DNA of 16,116 bases. Source: Bacteroidetes bacterium UBA7688 (GTDB lineage: Bacteria > Bacteroidota > Bacteroidia > Chitinophagales > Chitinophagaceae). Position numbers and translations under genes: made by a program. Under the pieces are notes generated by a model. The model was given only the letters and a program-made list of their open reading frames with translations, was not told the DNA's origin and made no database searches. How positions within the stretch are numbered: the stretch's first letter is position 1; every line of letters begins with the position of its first letter. Shown here piece by piece: positions 1-7,894 of this stretch. Where the stretch lies: contig DLGS01000279.1 of NCBI GenBank assembly GCA_002482815.1, forward strand, positions 1-16,116, in the 5' to 3' direction.

Positions 1-1307
1 CCTTCGCAGCCATAAGGTGAAATAGAAGCGACATAGTATTTAGTGGTTCCTGTGGTTCCAGTGGCCGGAGTTGGTGCAGTTGTTGTGCCGACTCCTCCAA
101 AGGGAGTTGTAAACCATTTAAGAGATGTTCCACTTGCGCTGAGTGCTGTTGCGGTAGCACCTACACAATAGATAACGGGTGAGGTAACGGTTGGCTTAAC
201 AAGATAAGTACAAACAAAACGTATTCTATGATTTTCCCTGTCGGCAACATATAGATTTCCGCCGCCATCTGATGCAATGCCTGTAGGGTAGTTAATGTTT
301 GCAGAAGTTGCAAGACCTCCGTCTCCACTGTAACCGGCAGTTCCGGTTCCAATCACGGTTGTGATGTTGCCGGTTGCTGCACTTACTTTTCGTATCCTGT
401 GGCTGTATTGTACAGAAATATAAACATTTCCTGAATCGTCGACTGCGACGTCAGTAGGGTAGTTTAAGTTTGCAGCAGTAGCAGTACTTCCATCACCACT
501 GTATCCGGCAGTTCCGGATCCTGCAATGGTACTGATGGATCCGGTAGAAGCCGAAATTTTACGAATGACATGATTAAATAAGTCGGCAATATAAATATTC
601 CCTGAAGCATCTACTTCAATGCCAGCAGGATTTTGGAATGTAGCTGAAGTGGCGGCACCACCGTCACCGGTGTAGCTATAGGTGCCAGAGCCAGCTATGG
701 TGCTGATATTTCCCGTGGATGCAGTAATCTTTCTGATTCTTTGGTTGTATTGATCAGCGATATAAACATTACCTGAGCCATCAACTGCCACACCCACGGG
801 ATTGTTCAGTTTTGCAGAGGTTGCAGATGAGCCATCCCCGCTAAAACCGGCGGTTCCTGTACCGGCTATTGTGCTTATGATACCAGTTGATGCTGTTACT
901 TTACGAATGCGCTGATTAGCCTGATCAGCAATATAAATGTTGCCTGAAGCGTCAACTGCTATTCCTGAAGGGTAATACAATTGAGCTGAAGTCGCAGCGC
1001 TTCCATCGCCACTGAAACCTGAAGTACTGCTTCCTGCAACAGTGGAGATATTTCCTGTACTGTAAGTGATTTTTCTTATTCTGTGATTACCCTGATCTGA
1101 AATATAAATATTACCTGATCCATCCCTGGCTACGCTTACAGGCTGCGCAAGCTCAGCCGAAATGGCGAGTCCCCCGTCACCACTAAAACTGGATGTTCCG
1201 ATTCCACCAATGGTATTAATGTTCTGGGCGGAAGCTTGTTGGATTATACTGAATAGGAGAACCCAAAAAAATGAGGATCTCATTTTTGAGCAGTAAAATT
1301 TCTTCAT
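1..1307 (-). CDS. Secreted NHL-repeat protein with Ig-like domain (3' end outside window)
   Basis: Read on the minus strand from ATG at 1307, the frame stays open to base 1 (435 codons), so the gene is partial at its C terminus. Residues 1-27 form a signal peptide (hydrophobic stretch FFWVLLFSII, then ASA before Q28). Residues 29-365 are six tandem NHL-type repeats of 57 residues, each with a GDG turn, a D(A/G)SGN(I/V)Y motif, IADQ-like and (N/S)xRIRK motifs. From about residue 366 the sequence changes to an Ig-like domain (SPVIYC, then LKWFTT, PTPATGTTGT and KYYVASISPYGC), the pattern seen in CHU_C-associated Ig-like domains of Bacteroidota surface proteins. Such proteins are normally exported and often carry a C-terminal type IX secretion sorting domain, which would lie outside this window. 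The precise role is unknown; NHL propellers usually bind ligands. An alternative start at codon 9 (1283) also leaves a workable signal peptide. Confidence 0.9.
   Translation of the reverse strand, partial: MKKFYCSKMRSSFFWVLLFSIIQQASAQNINTIGGIGTSSFSGDGGLAISAELAQPVSVARDGSGNIYISDQGNHRIRKITYSTGNISTVAGSSTSGFSGDGSAATSAQLYYPSGIAVDASGNIYIADQANQRIRKVTASTGIISTIAGTGTAGFSGDGSSATSAKLNNPVGVAVDGSGNVYIADQYNQRIRKITASTGNISTIAGSGTYSYTGDGGAATSATFQNPAGIEVDASGNIYIADLFNHVIRKISASTGSISTIAGSGTAGYSGDGSTATAANLNYPTDVAVDDSGNVYISVQYSHRIRKVSAATGNITTVIGTGTAGYSGDGGLATSANINYPTGIASDGGGNLYVADRENHRIRFVCTYLVKPTVTSPVIYCVGATATALSASGTSLKWFTTPFGGVGTTTAPTPATGTTGTTKYYVASISPYGCE
213..1223 (-). repeat. Six in-frame tandem 171-bp NHL repeats
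   Basis: Five complete 57-codon units and a sixth of 52 codons lie head to tail within the NHL-repeat gene. Repeat unit starts on the minus strand are at about 1223, 1052, 881, 710, 539 and 368. The units are the same length without indels and are most alike in the middle copies, suggesting expansion by duplication with later divergence. This is protein-coding repetition, not a CRISPR or intergenic repeat. Confidence 0.88.
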
Positions 1308-1638
1308 ATATATTATTGGTTTGGATTATAAAGATAATTTATACTTTTAGATTTTTTCTTTTTTTTAAGTTATTATTAAAAAAAGTTACTGGTGGAATAA
1401 GCTAAAAACCATAATAGCATTGATTCTTCATTTATATTTCTCATTTTCGTATTGACTAATAGAGGTTTTAATATGAAAAAAAATAAACAATAAATTTTTG
1501 TTAAAATTTACATTTAATTAGTATTCAATAGTTTTAAAGTTAGAATTTTCATTTTAACCCCGTCATCTGTAAATTTTAATAGTCTTCATTTTTAGATTTT
1601 ATAGAATCTTCAGTAGATATTTAGATTTCATACGAATG

Positions 1639-1668
1639 TTGTTTTGGCTTGTTGATATTCTATCTTTG
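1639..1668 (+). promoter_or_regulatory. Bacteroidota-type promoter for the Crp/Fnr gene
   Basis: TTG at 1639-1641 is followed after 19 bases by TATCTTTG at 1661-1668, a perfect match to the TTG-N19-21-TAnnTTTG promoter described for Bacteroidota. Transcription would begin near 1673-1676, giving a leader of about 35 bases before the ATG at 1711. The -7 element lies inside a 9-bp inverted repeat. Confidence 0.65.
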
Positions 1669-1682
1669 CTTTCGATAGAATA
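1656..1682. promoter_or_regulatory. 9-bp inverted repeat over the Crp/Fnr promoter
   Basis: TATTCTATC (1656-1664) and GATAGAATA (1674-1682) are perfect reverse complements separated by 9 bases. The left arm covers half of the -7 element and the right arm starts about where transcription should begin. The size fits an operator or a 5'-end mRNA hairpin. It does not match an FNR box (TTGAT-N4-ATCAA), so self-regulation by this gene product is not shown. Confidence 0.5.
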
Positions 1683-1710
1683 GTTTTTTATTAAAAAATG
1701 AGATTTTAAT

Positions 1711-2412
1711 ATGGTTTTTGAACATAATTGTGCTCATTGTAACGCTCGCACTAATTCTGTTTTTTCGGCACTGGAACTTGATGGGCAAAAAGAACTTAAT
1801 GAACATAAATCTTGTACGACGTTCAAGAAGGGGCAGGTTATTTTTTCTGAAAACGGATTGCCTTTGGGCTTATTCTGTGTGCATAGCGGTAAAATAAAAT
1901 TGGCAACTACCGGACCCGATGGTAAGGAACAGATTTTACGACTGGTAAAAGGCGGGGATATTTTGGGCTATAGAGCCTTGATTTCCGGGGACCGATATCA
2001 TTGTAATGCTATTGCTTTAGAAGATAGTTCTGTTTGTGTTGTAGATAAAAATTACTTTTTGAAAATAGCATTGGAAGATAAAAAATTATGCCAGGCCATT
2101 TTCAAGAAAATAAGCAATGACCTGAAAACTGCCGAAGAGCATATTGTTTCTTTATCGCAAAAAAATGTGCGGGAAAGAGTAGCGGAGGCACTTCTTTTTT
2201 TCAAAGCGACCTATGGTTTCGAAGAAGATAATCAAACGCTATCTGTTCAACTAAGCCGCGAAGAAATTGCTGACTTTGTTGGCACATCTACAGAAAGTGC
2301 GATTAGACTTTTGTCAGAATTTAATAATGACAAAATCATAGAATTAACCGGAAAGAAAATTAAAATTCTCAACCCGGACAAACTGACCAAAACAGCAAAT
2401 CTTCTATATTAA
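1711..2412 (+). CDS. Crp/Fnr-family transcriptional regulator
   Basis: This 233-residue protein has the two-domain Crp/Fnr layout. A cyclic-nucleotide-binding-like beta-roll spans about 35-130 (FKKGQVIFSENGLPLGLFCVH region), followed by a long dimerisation helix (about 133-168) and a winged helix-turn-helix at about 177-222. The HTH shows LSREEIADFVG and a recognition helix with E195 and R199, the positions that contact DNA in FNR and CRP, but with Ile where FNR has Ser212. Cysteines occur at 7, 10, 35 and 56, plus 98, 109 and 127. The N-terminal CxxC recalls FNR-type iron-sulfur sensors, but the spacing differs from E. coli FNR, so a cluster is not proved. Placement beside the cbb3 oxidase genes suggests a FixK/Fnr-like role in microoxic control. 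It is followed by its own terminator. Confidence 0.93.
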   Translation: MVFEHNCAHCNARTNSVFSALELDGQKELNEHKSCTTFKKGQVIFSENGLPLGLFCVHSGKIKLATTGPDGKEQILRLVKGGDILGYRALISGDRYHCNAIALEDSSVCVVDKNYFLKIALEDKKLCQAIFKKISNDLKTAEEHIVSLSQKNVRERVAEALLFFKATYGFEEDNQTLSVQLSREEIADFVGTSTESAIRLLSEFNNDKIIELTGKKIKILNPDKLTKTANLLY

Positions 2413-2440
2413 TAGATTCTTTATTCCGGATTTCTTGTTG

Positions 2441-2475
2441 TGCTTCCTGTTGAAAAAGACGGGAAGCATTTTTGT
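2441..2475 (+). terminator. Rho-independent terminator after the Crp/Fnr gene
   Basis: TGCTTCCTG (2441-2449) pairs with CGGGAAGCA (2460-2468): nine pairs with one G-T wobble, extendable by a T-A pair, around an A-rich loop. It is followed at once by TTTTTGTTTG. It separates the regulator from the next gene, which therefore probably has its own promoter. Confidence 0.8.
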
Positions 2476-2516
2476 TTGTATTAAAAGATGAGCAAAGTCA
2501 TATTTTAAATACAGCC

Positions 2517-2546
2517 TTGTCATAGTTTCCGATTCCATATAATTTG
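2517..2546 (+). promoter_or_regulatory. Probable promoter of the pre-ccoI gene and cco operon
   Basis: TTG at 2517-2519 is followed after 18 bases by TATAATTTG (2538-2546), which is the Bacteroidota -7 motif with one extra base. Transcription would start around 2552, 25 bases before the ATG at 2577. The match is imperfect, so this is a candidate only. No FNR-type dyad is visible around it. Confidence 0.4.
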
Positions 2547-2576
2547 AATTTTGCGTTTACAACAAAATCTGATTTT

Positions 2577-3077
2577 ATGTGCGCACACTCTTCCTCCGGT
2601 GCAGAGATAACCGAAAAAATCGGGACCAAGTTATATCCGTTTATTGATGGTCTTTTCAAGGAAATTACAGATTATGTAAACCATACTTCAATTTGTAGCC
2701 AGGCAGACAGGATTTTCGAACAGATTTTTACGCTGAAATCAGAGTTCGAATCACTAAGAAACTATGAACTAAAGTTGGTGTTCCCTTCGGTATTAAAAGT
2801 CTTCAATACAAAAGATAATCCTGATACACGACCTAATATTAATATTACCGAGCTTCAGGAACTGACTTACAAAAAGGAACACGCAATAATGGATCTCGTG
2901 AATGAAATTGAGAGTGAGGCCGAGCAGATTCAATTGCCAAGAACTCATCCTGTATATCCGCTGCTGTTTGTTTTTCAAACATCTTTCGCGCAGGAAAAAG
3001 AGGAATGGAACAGAATGCTTCTGGGCTGGAATAAAAGCTGTGCTTGCTTTTCGGCAGCAAATCATCATCATAATTAG
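2577..3077 (+). CDS. Unrecognised helical protein, possibly a degenerate hemerythrin/RIC-like protein
   Basis: From ATG at 2577 the product is 166 residues. A TTG in the same frame at 2544 would add 11 residues, but it overlaps the likely promoter, so ATG is preferred. The protein has no signal peptide or membrane segment and reads as four amphipathic helices (about 13-35, 42-77, 88-118, 127-152) with a Cys-x-Cys (155, 157) and a C-terminal His triplet. Parts resemble di-iron repair proteins (RIC/YtfE): E64-x4-FP at 64-70 sits where those have HxxxEExxLFP, and E101-H102 where they have an EH pair. Most other expected metal-ligand histidines are absent, so a di-iron site is doubtful. The gene lies 13 bases before ccoI and is probably cotranscribed with it. 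The hemerythrin link is my inference from pattern and context; the reading frame itself is well supported. Confidence 0.75.
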   Translation: MCAHSSSGAEITEKIGTKLYPFIDGLFKEITDYVNHTSICSQADRIFEQIFTLKSEFESLRNYELKLVFPSVLKVFNTKDNPDTRPNINITELQELTYKKEHAIMDLVNEIESEAEQIQLPRTHPVYPLLFVFQTSFAQEKEEWNRMLLGWNKSCACFSAANHHHN

Positions 3078-3090
3078 TAAATATTTGTAG

Positions 3091-5505
3091 ATGAAAGCCA
3101 GGCAATCTCGAACAGAAAATGTAACAAGCTGCTTCCATTGTGGAGATGAATGCAGGAACACAAAAATTGCTTTGGAGGATAAAGTGTTTTGTTGCAGTGG
3201 CTGCAAAATGGTTTATGAGTTGCTTAATCAAAATGAGCTATGTACTTATTATGATCTCAACGAAAATCCTGGTGTTGCCCAAAAAACGGCAGTCCGGGAA
3301 GATAAATTTGAATTTCTGGATGATGCTGCAATTGTTCAGCAGTTAATAAGTTTTACTGATGGAAAGCAAACGCAGGTTACGTTTTATTTACCTCAAATGC
3401 ATTGCAGCAGTTGCCTATGGTTGCTCGAAAATATTAACCGAATCAATAAGGGTATAATCAGTTCCCGTGTAAATTTTACAAAAAAAGAAGCCTTTCTGGT
3501 TTTTGATAATAAACTCACAACATTAAGAAAAGTTGTGGAAACACTTACTGCAATTGGTTATGAGCCACATATCAGCTTGCAGAATCTAAGTGATAAATCC
3601 CTCAAAAAAACGTCCGGTAATCGATTGTATAAACTTGGCGTTTCTGGTTTTTGCTTTGCAAATATTATGATGATGAGTTTCCCGGAGTATTTTTCACTCG
3701 GCGGTTTTCTTGAAAAGGAAATTGGTTCAGCACTCCATTATTTTATAATCGCATTGTCATTGCCGGTTTTATTTTATTGTGCAACTGAGTTTTTTGTTAC
3801 AGCCTGGAAAGGTCTGCGAAATAAATTTCTGAATATAGATTTTCCTATCGCAGTTGCAATAGCCATAACTTTTTTGAGAAGCATTTATGAACTGGCCAGT
3901 GGAACCGGCTCCGGCTATCTGGACAGCATGTCCGGAATTGTATTCTTTATGTTGATGGGAAGATTGGTTCAGGATCGAACCTATCGTTCAATTTCCTTTG
4001 ACAGGGATTTTAAATCCTTTTTCCCAATAGCAATTCACACCAGTCGTAATGGAAAATTTGTTCCGGTTATTGTTGATCAGATAAAAGTAAATGATGTTAT
4101 CAGAATTCATTCAAGTGAATTAATTCCTGTTGATGCGATTCTTTCTAAAGGCAGGGCGGAAATTGATTATAGTTTTGTGAGCGGAGAAAGTGTGCCTGTT
4201 GTTCCGCAGGTTGGAGAGATTGTTTATGCCGGTGGTAAGCAATTAGGTGGAAGCCTCGAAATGATCGTTGTAAAGGAAGTGTCCCAAAGTTATCTGACCA
4301 ATCTTTGGAATCAGGATGTTTTTAAATCAGAAAAGCAAAGCAAATCTGTTATCCACAGCCTAAGTCAGTATTTTACAGCAATTGTTTTATTGATTGGAAT
4401 TTCTGCAGCAGCATATTGGTTTTCGAAAGGAGAACATCTTTTGATGTGGAATGCCCTGACAACGATTCTCATTGTGGCATGCCCATGTGCACTTTTGCTT
4501 TCTTCCACTTTTACTAACGGCAATATCCTACGTATTCTCAGTAAGAATAAATTCTACCTGCGCCATCCGGATGTGATAGAAGATCTTGCAAAAATCGATC
4601 ACATAGTTTTTGATAAGACCGGAACACTTACGGAGAGCAAACGGATGAAGGTTAACTATGTTGGAAACGAAATTGCTACGGATCAGAAATATAGTATTGG
4701 TGCTCTTTTAGCACAATCGTCTCATCCTTTAAGCAAAATAATCTATGAGTTTTTACAGGCATTTCGTCATGAAGAAATAGAGTCCTTTAAAGAAATTCCT
4801 GGTTCAGGAATAGAAGGCTGGATTAATGACGAGCATATAAAAATTGGTTCCGCTGAGTTTGTTGGTGCGCAACATTCAGATTCAGTAACGGAAGGTTCTG
4901 CCGTCTTTGTTAAAATGGATGAGTCTTTCCTTGGTGTTTTCCAGGTTAGGAATGTTTACAGATCAGGATTTGAAGACGTTTTAAAAAAGTTGGGAAAACG
5001 ATTCAGGATGTCTGTTTTGAGTGGTGACAATGATAATGAAGCCGTCTTTTTGAAAAAGTATTTCGGACACAAAGCAAATTTATTGTTCAATCGTCAGCCT
5101 GCAGAAAAGCTATCATTTATTAAAAATTTACAGGCAAATACCAATGCAAATGTTTTGATGATTGGTGATGGATTGAACGATGCAGGTGCGTTGAAACAAA
5201 GCAATGTTGGAATTGCACTGACAGAAGGAAATAACAATTTTACGCCGGCTTCAGATGGAATACTTGACGCTTCGCAGTTTGGTTTGCTAGACCGCTTTCT
5301 GGCGTTTGCCCGAAATGGCAGAGCAATCATTATGACAAGCTTTGTGCTGTCGATTCTCTATAATATTATCGGCTTGTACTTTGCTGTGCAAGGAACACTT
5401 TCTCCGCTTATTGCTGCCATCCTGATGCCTGTCAGCTCCCTGAGCATTATTCTGCTTACTTATGGCCTGAGTGAATTCTATGGAAAAAAGCAAGGATTAC
5501 AATAA
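3091..5505 (+). CDS. ccoI: CcoI/FixI copper-transporting P1B-type ATPase
   Basis: This 804-residue ATPase exports copper from the cytoplasm for loading the CuB site of cbb3 oxidase. The N terminus has the cysteine-rich domain typical of oxidase-linked pumps (C14, C17, C21, then C34, C35, C38 in FCCSGCKMVY) and a heavy-metal-associated domain with MHCSSC (C105, C108). Further landmarks are SGES in the actuator domain (364-367), the transmembrane CPC metal site (464-466), the phosphorylated aspartate in DKTGT (D508), the HP motif of P1B pumps (545-546) and GDGLND in the hinge (692-697). About eight membrane helices are expected. It precedes ccoS and the structural genes, whereas proteobacteria place it after ccoGH. 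The DKTGT and CPC motifs make the P1B assignment firm; the CcoI subtype rests on the N-terminal domain and the neighbours. Confidence 0.96.
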   Translation: MKARQSRTENVTSCFHCGDECRNTKIALEDKVFCCSGCKMVYELLNQNELCTYYDLNENPGVAQKTAVREDKFEFLDDAAIVQQLISFTDGKQTQVTFYLPQMHCSSCLWLLENINRINKGIISSRVNFTKKEAFLVFDNKLTTLRKVVETLTAIGYEPHISLQNLSDKSLKKTSGNRLYKLGVSGFCFANIMMMSFPEYFSLGGFLEKEIGSALHYFIIALSLPVLFYCATEFFVTAWKGLRNKFLNIDFPIAVAIAITFLRSIYELASGTGSGYLDSMSGIVFFMLMGRLVQDRTYRSISFDRDFKSFFPIAIHTSRNGKFVPVIVDQIKVNDVIRIHSSELIPVDAILSKGRAEIDYSFVSGESVPVVPQVGEIVYAGGKQLGGSLEMIVVKEVSQSYLTNLWNQDVFKSEKQSKSVIHSLSQYFTAIVLLIGISAAAYWFSKGEHLLMWNALTTILIVACPCALLLSSTFTNGNILRILSKNKFYLRHPDVIEDLAKIDHIVFDKTGTLTESKRMKVNYVGNEIATDQKYSIGALLAQSSHPLSKIIYEFLQAFRHEEIESFKEIPGSGIEGWINDEHIKIGSAEFVGAQHSDSVTEGSAVFVKMDESFLGVFQVRNVYRSGFEDVLKKLGKRFRMSVLSGDNDNEAVFLKKYFGHKANLLFNRQPAEKLSFIKNLQANTNANVLMIGDGLNDAGALKQSNVGIALTEGNNNFTPASDGILDASQFGLLDRFLAFARNGRAIIMTSFVLSILYNIIGLYFAVQGTLSPLIAAILMPVSSLSIILLTYGLSEFYGKKQGLQ

Positions 5506-5584
5506 GATGACAAATATCATAAGTGCCGCTGACAACAGGCATAGGATAGGGTAATGCTTTCAACAACCTTTGTGTTTCGAAATT

Positions 5585-5746
5585 ATGAGTATTATAATTC
5601 TTATAGCTGCAGTAAGTATCCTGATTGCCGGTGGTTTTTTGGTCGCTTTTTTATGGGGAGTGAAGGACGGGCAGTTTGATGATGATTTTGCCCCACCTAA
5701 CAGAATATTATTTGACGATACTATCAAAACTAAAATTAAAAAGTAA
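5585..5746 (+). CDS. ccoS: CcoS, cbb3 oxidase maturation protein
   Basis: This small gene encodes 53 residues with one N-terminal membrane helix (about 3-24) and the family signature GQFDD (29-33), followed by PPNRILFDD (37-45). CcoS is a short membrane protein needed for cofactor insertion into cbb3 oxidase in Rhodobacter. It lies 79 bases after ccoI and 11 bases before ccoNO. The 79-base gap contains only a 15-codon frame with no family features and no clear promoter, so read-through from ccoI is likely. Confidence 0.92.
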   Translation: MSIIILIAAVSILIAGGFLVAFLWGVKDGQFDDDFAPPNRILFDDTIKTKIKK

Positions 5747-5757
5747 ATAGAATAGGT

Positions 5758-7890
5758 ATGGAATTACAGAAGTTTTATTATGACAACAAAATCCCGAAAT
5801 TTTTTGCGGTGGCTACCATTTTCTGGGGCGCTGTAGGAATGTTAGTTGGCGTTTTAATTGCCTTTCAATTAGCATTTCCGGTTCTTAATTTCGGAATTGA
5901 GTATACAACTTTCGGAAGGTTACGGCCGGTTCATACCAATGCAGTAATTTTTGCTTTTGTTGGTAATGGTATTTTTACTGCGGTTTATTATTCTATTCCC
6001 CGTTTGCTCAAAACACCGATGTGGAGTAACGCGTTAAGTAAAATTCATTTTTGGGGCTGGCAATTAATTATTGTTGCTGCAGCACTTTCGTTAGCGATGG
6101 GTTTTACCACCGGTAAAGAGTACGCCGAACTTGAATGGCCTATTGATATTGCTATTACATTGATTTGGGTAGTGTTTGGTGTCAATATGTTTGGTACGAT
6201 TTTGACACGTCGGGAGCGTCACTTGTATGTAGCAATATGGTTTTTCATTGCTTCCTGGGTTACTGTCGCCATGTTGCATATTGTGAATTCTTTCGAGTTC
6301 CCGGTAAGCTTTATGAAATCATACTCCTGGTATGCAGGTGTGCAGGATGCATTGGTGCAATGGTGGTATGGTCATAATGCGGTTGCTTTTTTCCTGACTA
6401 CTCCATACTTAGGTTTGATGTATTACTTCCTTCCTAAAGCAGCCGGTCGCCCTGTTTATTCTTACAAGTTGAGTATTGTCCATTTTTGGAGTCTGATTTT
6501 CCTTTATATCTGGGCCGGCCCTCACCATTTATTGTATACGGCTTTACCCGATTGGGCACAATCTTTAGGTACGGCGTTTTCAATTATGTTGTTATTGCCC
6601 AGTTGGGGTGGTATGCTGAACGGATTATTCACCCTGCGCGGCGCCTGGGATAAAGTGCGTGAAGATCCTGTTTTAAAATTCTTTGTTGTTGCAGTTACCG
6701 CTTATGGTATGTCAACATTTGAAGGTCCGCTGTTATCACTGAAGAATGTAAACGCTATTTCTCATTACAGCGACTGGACTGTTGCTCACGTACATATTGG
6801 AGCACTGGGCTGGAATGGTTTCCTCACTTTTGGTATGATGTATTGGTTGATTCCAAAATTGTTTGATACAAAACTATATTCCAAAAAGCTTGCTGCTACT
6901 CACTTCTGGATTGGTACACTGGGTATTATTCTTTATGCAATTCCAATGTACTGGGCCGCTTTCCGCACCTATTTTATGCTGAGTGCATTTACACCCGAAG
7001 GACAATTGCAATACCAATTTATTGATGCTGTTCAAACCGCAATTCCTTTCTATGTTTTGCGTGCAATAGGTGGTACAATTTATTTAGGTGGTGTTTTTGT
7101 AATGGTTTACAACCTGATTAAAACAGCCAAACAAGGTACCTTCCTGGCAAGAGAATATGCAGAAGCTGCACCATTAAACAAACAATATGTTGCCCCTGCG
7201 AAAGCACACTGGCATTCCTATTTTGAAAGAAAACCTATGCTGTTGCTTGTGCTTAGCTTGATTGTGGTAGGTATTGGAGGATTGGTAGAGATGGTTCCAA
7301 CCTTTCTTATCAAATCAAATGTTCCAACTTTGAGTAGTGTAAAACCATACACCCCGCTTGAACTGCAGGGTCGTGATATCTATATTGCTGAGGGATGTTA
7401 TAACTGTCACTCTCAGATGATTCGTCCATTCAGATATGAAGTGGCACGCTATGGAGATTATTCAAAAGCCGGTGAATTTGTTTATGACCATCCATTTCAA
7501 TGGGGTAGCAAACGTACTGGTCCGGATTTAGCCCGTATCGGTGGAAAATATCCGAATAGCTGGCATTTCAATCACATGTTGGAACCTAATTCTATGGCTC
7601 CGGGTTCTATTATGCCATCTTACCCCTGGTTGTTTGAAAAAGAATTGGATATTAATTCAACGAATTCTAAAATTCATGCGATGCGTAATATGGGTGTCCC
7701 GTATCCGGAAGGTTATGAGGCGATTGCAAAAGATGACTTAAAAAAGCAGGCTGATGAGATTGCCGCCAACCTTAAATCTGAGAAGATTGATATCAAAAGC
7801 GACAAGCAGATTATAGCCTTGATTGCCTATCTGCAGCGCGTTGGTAAGGATATTAAGATGGAGAAAAAAATGACAAATCAGCAACATTAA
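5758..7890 (+). CDS. ccoNO: CcoN-CcoO fusion, cbb3-type cytochrome c oxidase subunits I and II
   Basis: The 710-residue protein joins the catalytic heme-copper subunit to the monoheme cytochrome subunit. Residues 1-460 are CcoN with about twelve membrane helices. Expected ligands are all present: H59 and H346 for low-spin heme b, H206, H256 and H257 for CuB, H344 for heme b3, and Y250 at the cross-linked tyrosine. These are each one less than the Pseudomonas stutzeri numbers. A linker (about 461-482) and membrane helix (about 493-508) lead to the CcoO domain with CYNCH (C547, C550, H551) and the likely axial methionine M619 in SIMPSYPW. The enzyme reduces oxygen to water at high affinity and pumps protons. 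The frame runs through the junction without a stop, so this is a real fusion, a form common in Bacteroidota. Confidence 0.97.
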   Translation: MELQKFYYDNKIPKFFAVATIFWGAVGMLVGVLIAFQLAFPVLNFGIEYTTFGRLRPVHTNAVIFAFVGNGIFTAVYYSIPRLLKTPMWSNALSKIHFWGWQLIIVAAALSLAMGFTTGKEYAELEWPIDIAITLIWVVFGVNMFGTILTRRERHLYVAIWFFIASWVTVAMLHIVNSFEFPVSFMKSYSWYAGVQDALVQWWYGHNAVAFFLTTPYLGLMYYFLPKAAGRPVYSYKLSIVHFWSLIFLYIWAGPHHLLYTALPDWAQSLGTAFSIMLLLPSWGGMLNGLFTLRGAWDKVREDPVLKFFVVAVTAYGMSTFEGPLLSLKNVNAISHYSDWTVAHVHIGALGWNGFLTFGMMYWLIPKLFDTKLYSKKLAATHFWIGTLGIILYAIPMYWAAFRTYFMLSAFTPEGQLQYQFIDAVQTAIPFYVLRAIGGTIYLGGVFVMVYNLIKTAKQGTFLAREYAEAAPLNKQYVAPAKAHWHSYFERKPMLLLVLSLIVVGIGGLVEMVPTFLIKSNVPTLSSVKPYTPLELQGRDIYIAEGCYNCHSQMIRPFRYEVARYGDYSKAGEFVYDHPFQWGSKRTGPDLARIGGKYPNSWHFNHMLEPNSMAPGSIMPSYPWLFEKELDINSTNSKIHAMRNMGVPYPEGYEAIAKDDLKKQADEIAANLKSEKIDIKSDKQIIALIAYLQRVGKDIKMEKKMTNQQH

Positions 7891-7894
7891 TCTT

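Larger units (their letters stand above)
1308..1710. other. AT-rich divergent intergenic region
   Basis: About 400 bases separate the divergent NHL-protein and Crp/Fnr genes. The stretch is very AT-rich with long T and A runs (1350-1400, 1475-1500). I see no convincing coding frame or RNA gene. It holds the promoter and inverted repeat listed separately near its right end. On the minus strand, TATCTTTA at 1329-1336 is one base off the Bacteroidota -7 consensus and could serve the NHL gene, but no -33 TTG is placed well. An AT-only 8-bp inverted repeat (TAAATTTT / AAAATTTA, 1491-1510) may be chance. Confidence 0.6.

Noticed and set aside
213..1223. Regular repeats as a possible CRISPR array
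   Set aside because: The 171-base units are continuous coding sequence with no spacers; they translate into NHL repeats.
1491..1510. AT-only inverted repeat TAAATTTT-N4-AAAATTTA
   Set aside because: Expected by chance in such AT-rich DNA; no gene relation or T-run use was apparent.
1698..1709. Tiny upstream frame (ATG AGA TTT TAA) in the Crp/Fnr leader
   Set aside because: Three codons in AT-rich DNA; nothing shows that it is translated.
2544..2576. Upstream TTG start for the protein before ccoI
   Set aside because: It would add 11 residues but overlaps the likely -7 element; the ATG at 2577 is a better start.
1600..2600. FNR box (TTGAT-N4-ATCAA) before the regulator or the cco operon
   Set aside because: Only isolated half-sites such as TTGAT at 1652 were found; no dyad matches.
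2793..3231. Minus-strand open frames opposite the start of ccoI and the preceding gene
   Set aside because: They overlap two well-supported plus-strand genes and have no recognisable motifs.
5507..5554. 15-codon frame between ccoI and ccoS
   Set aside because: Too short, no known family features and no promoter.
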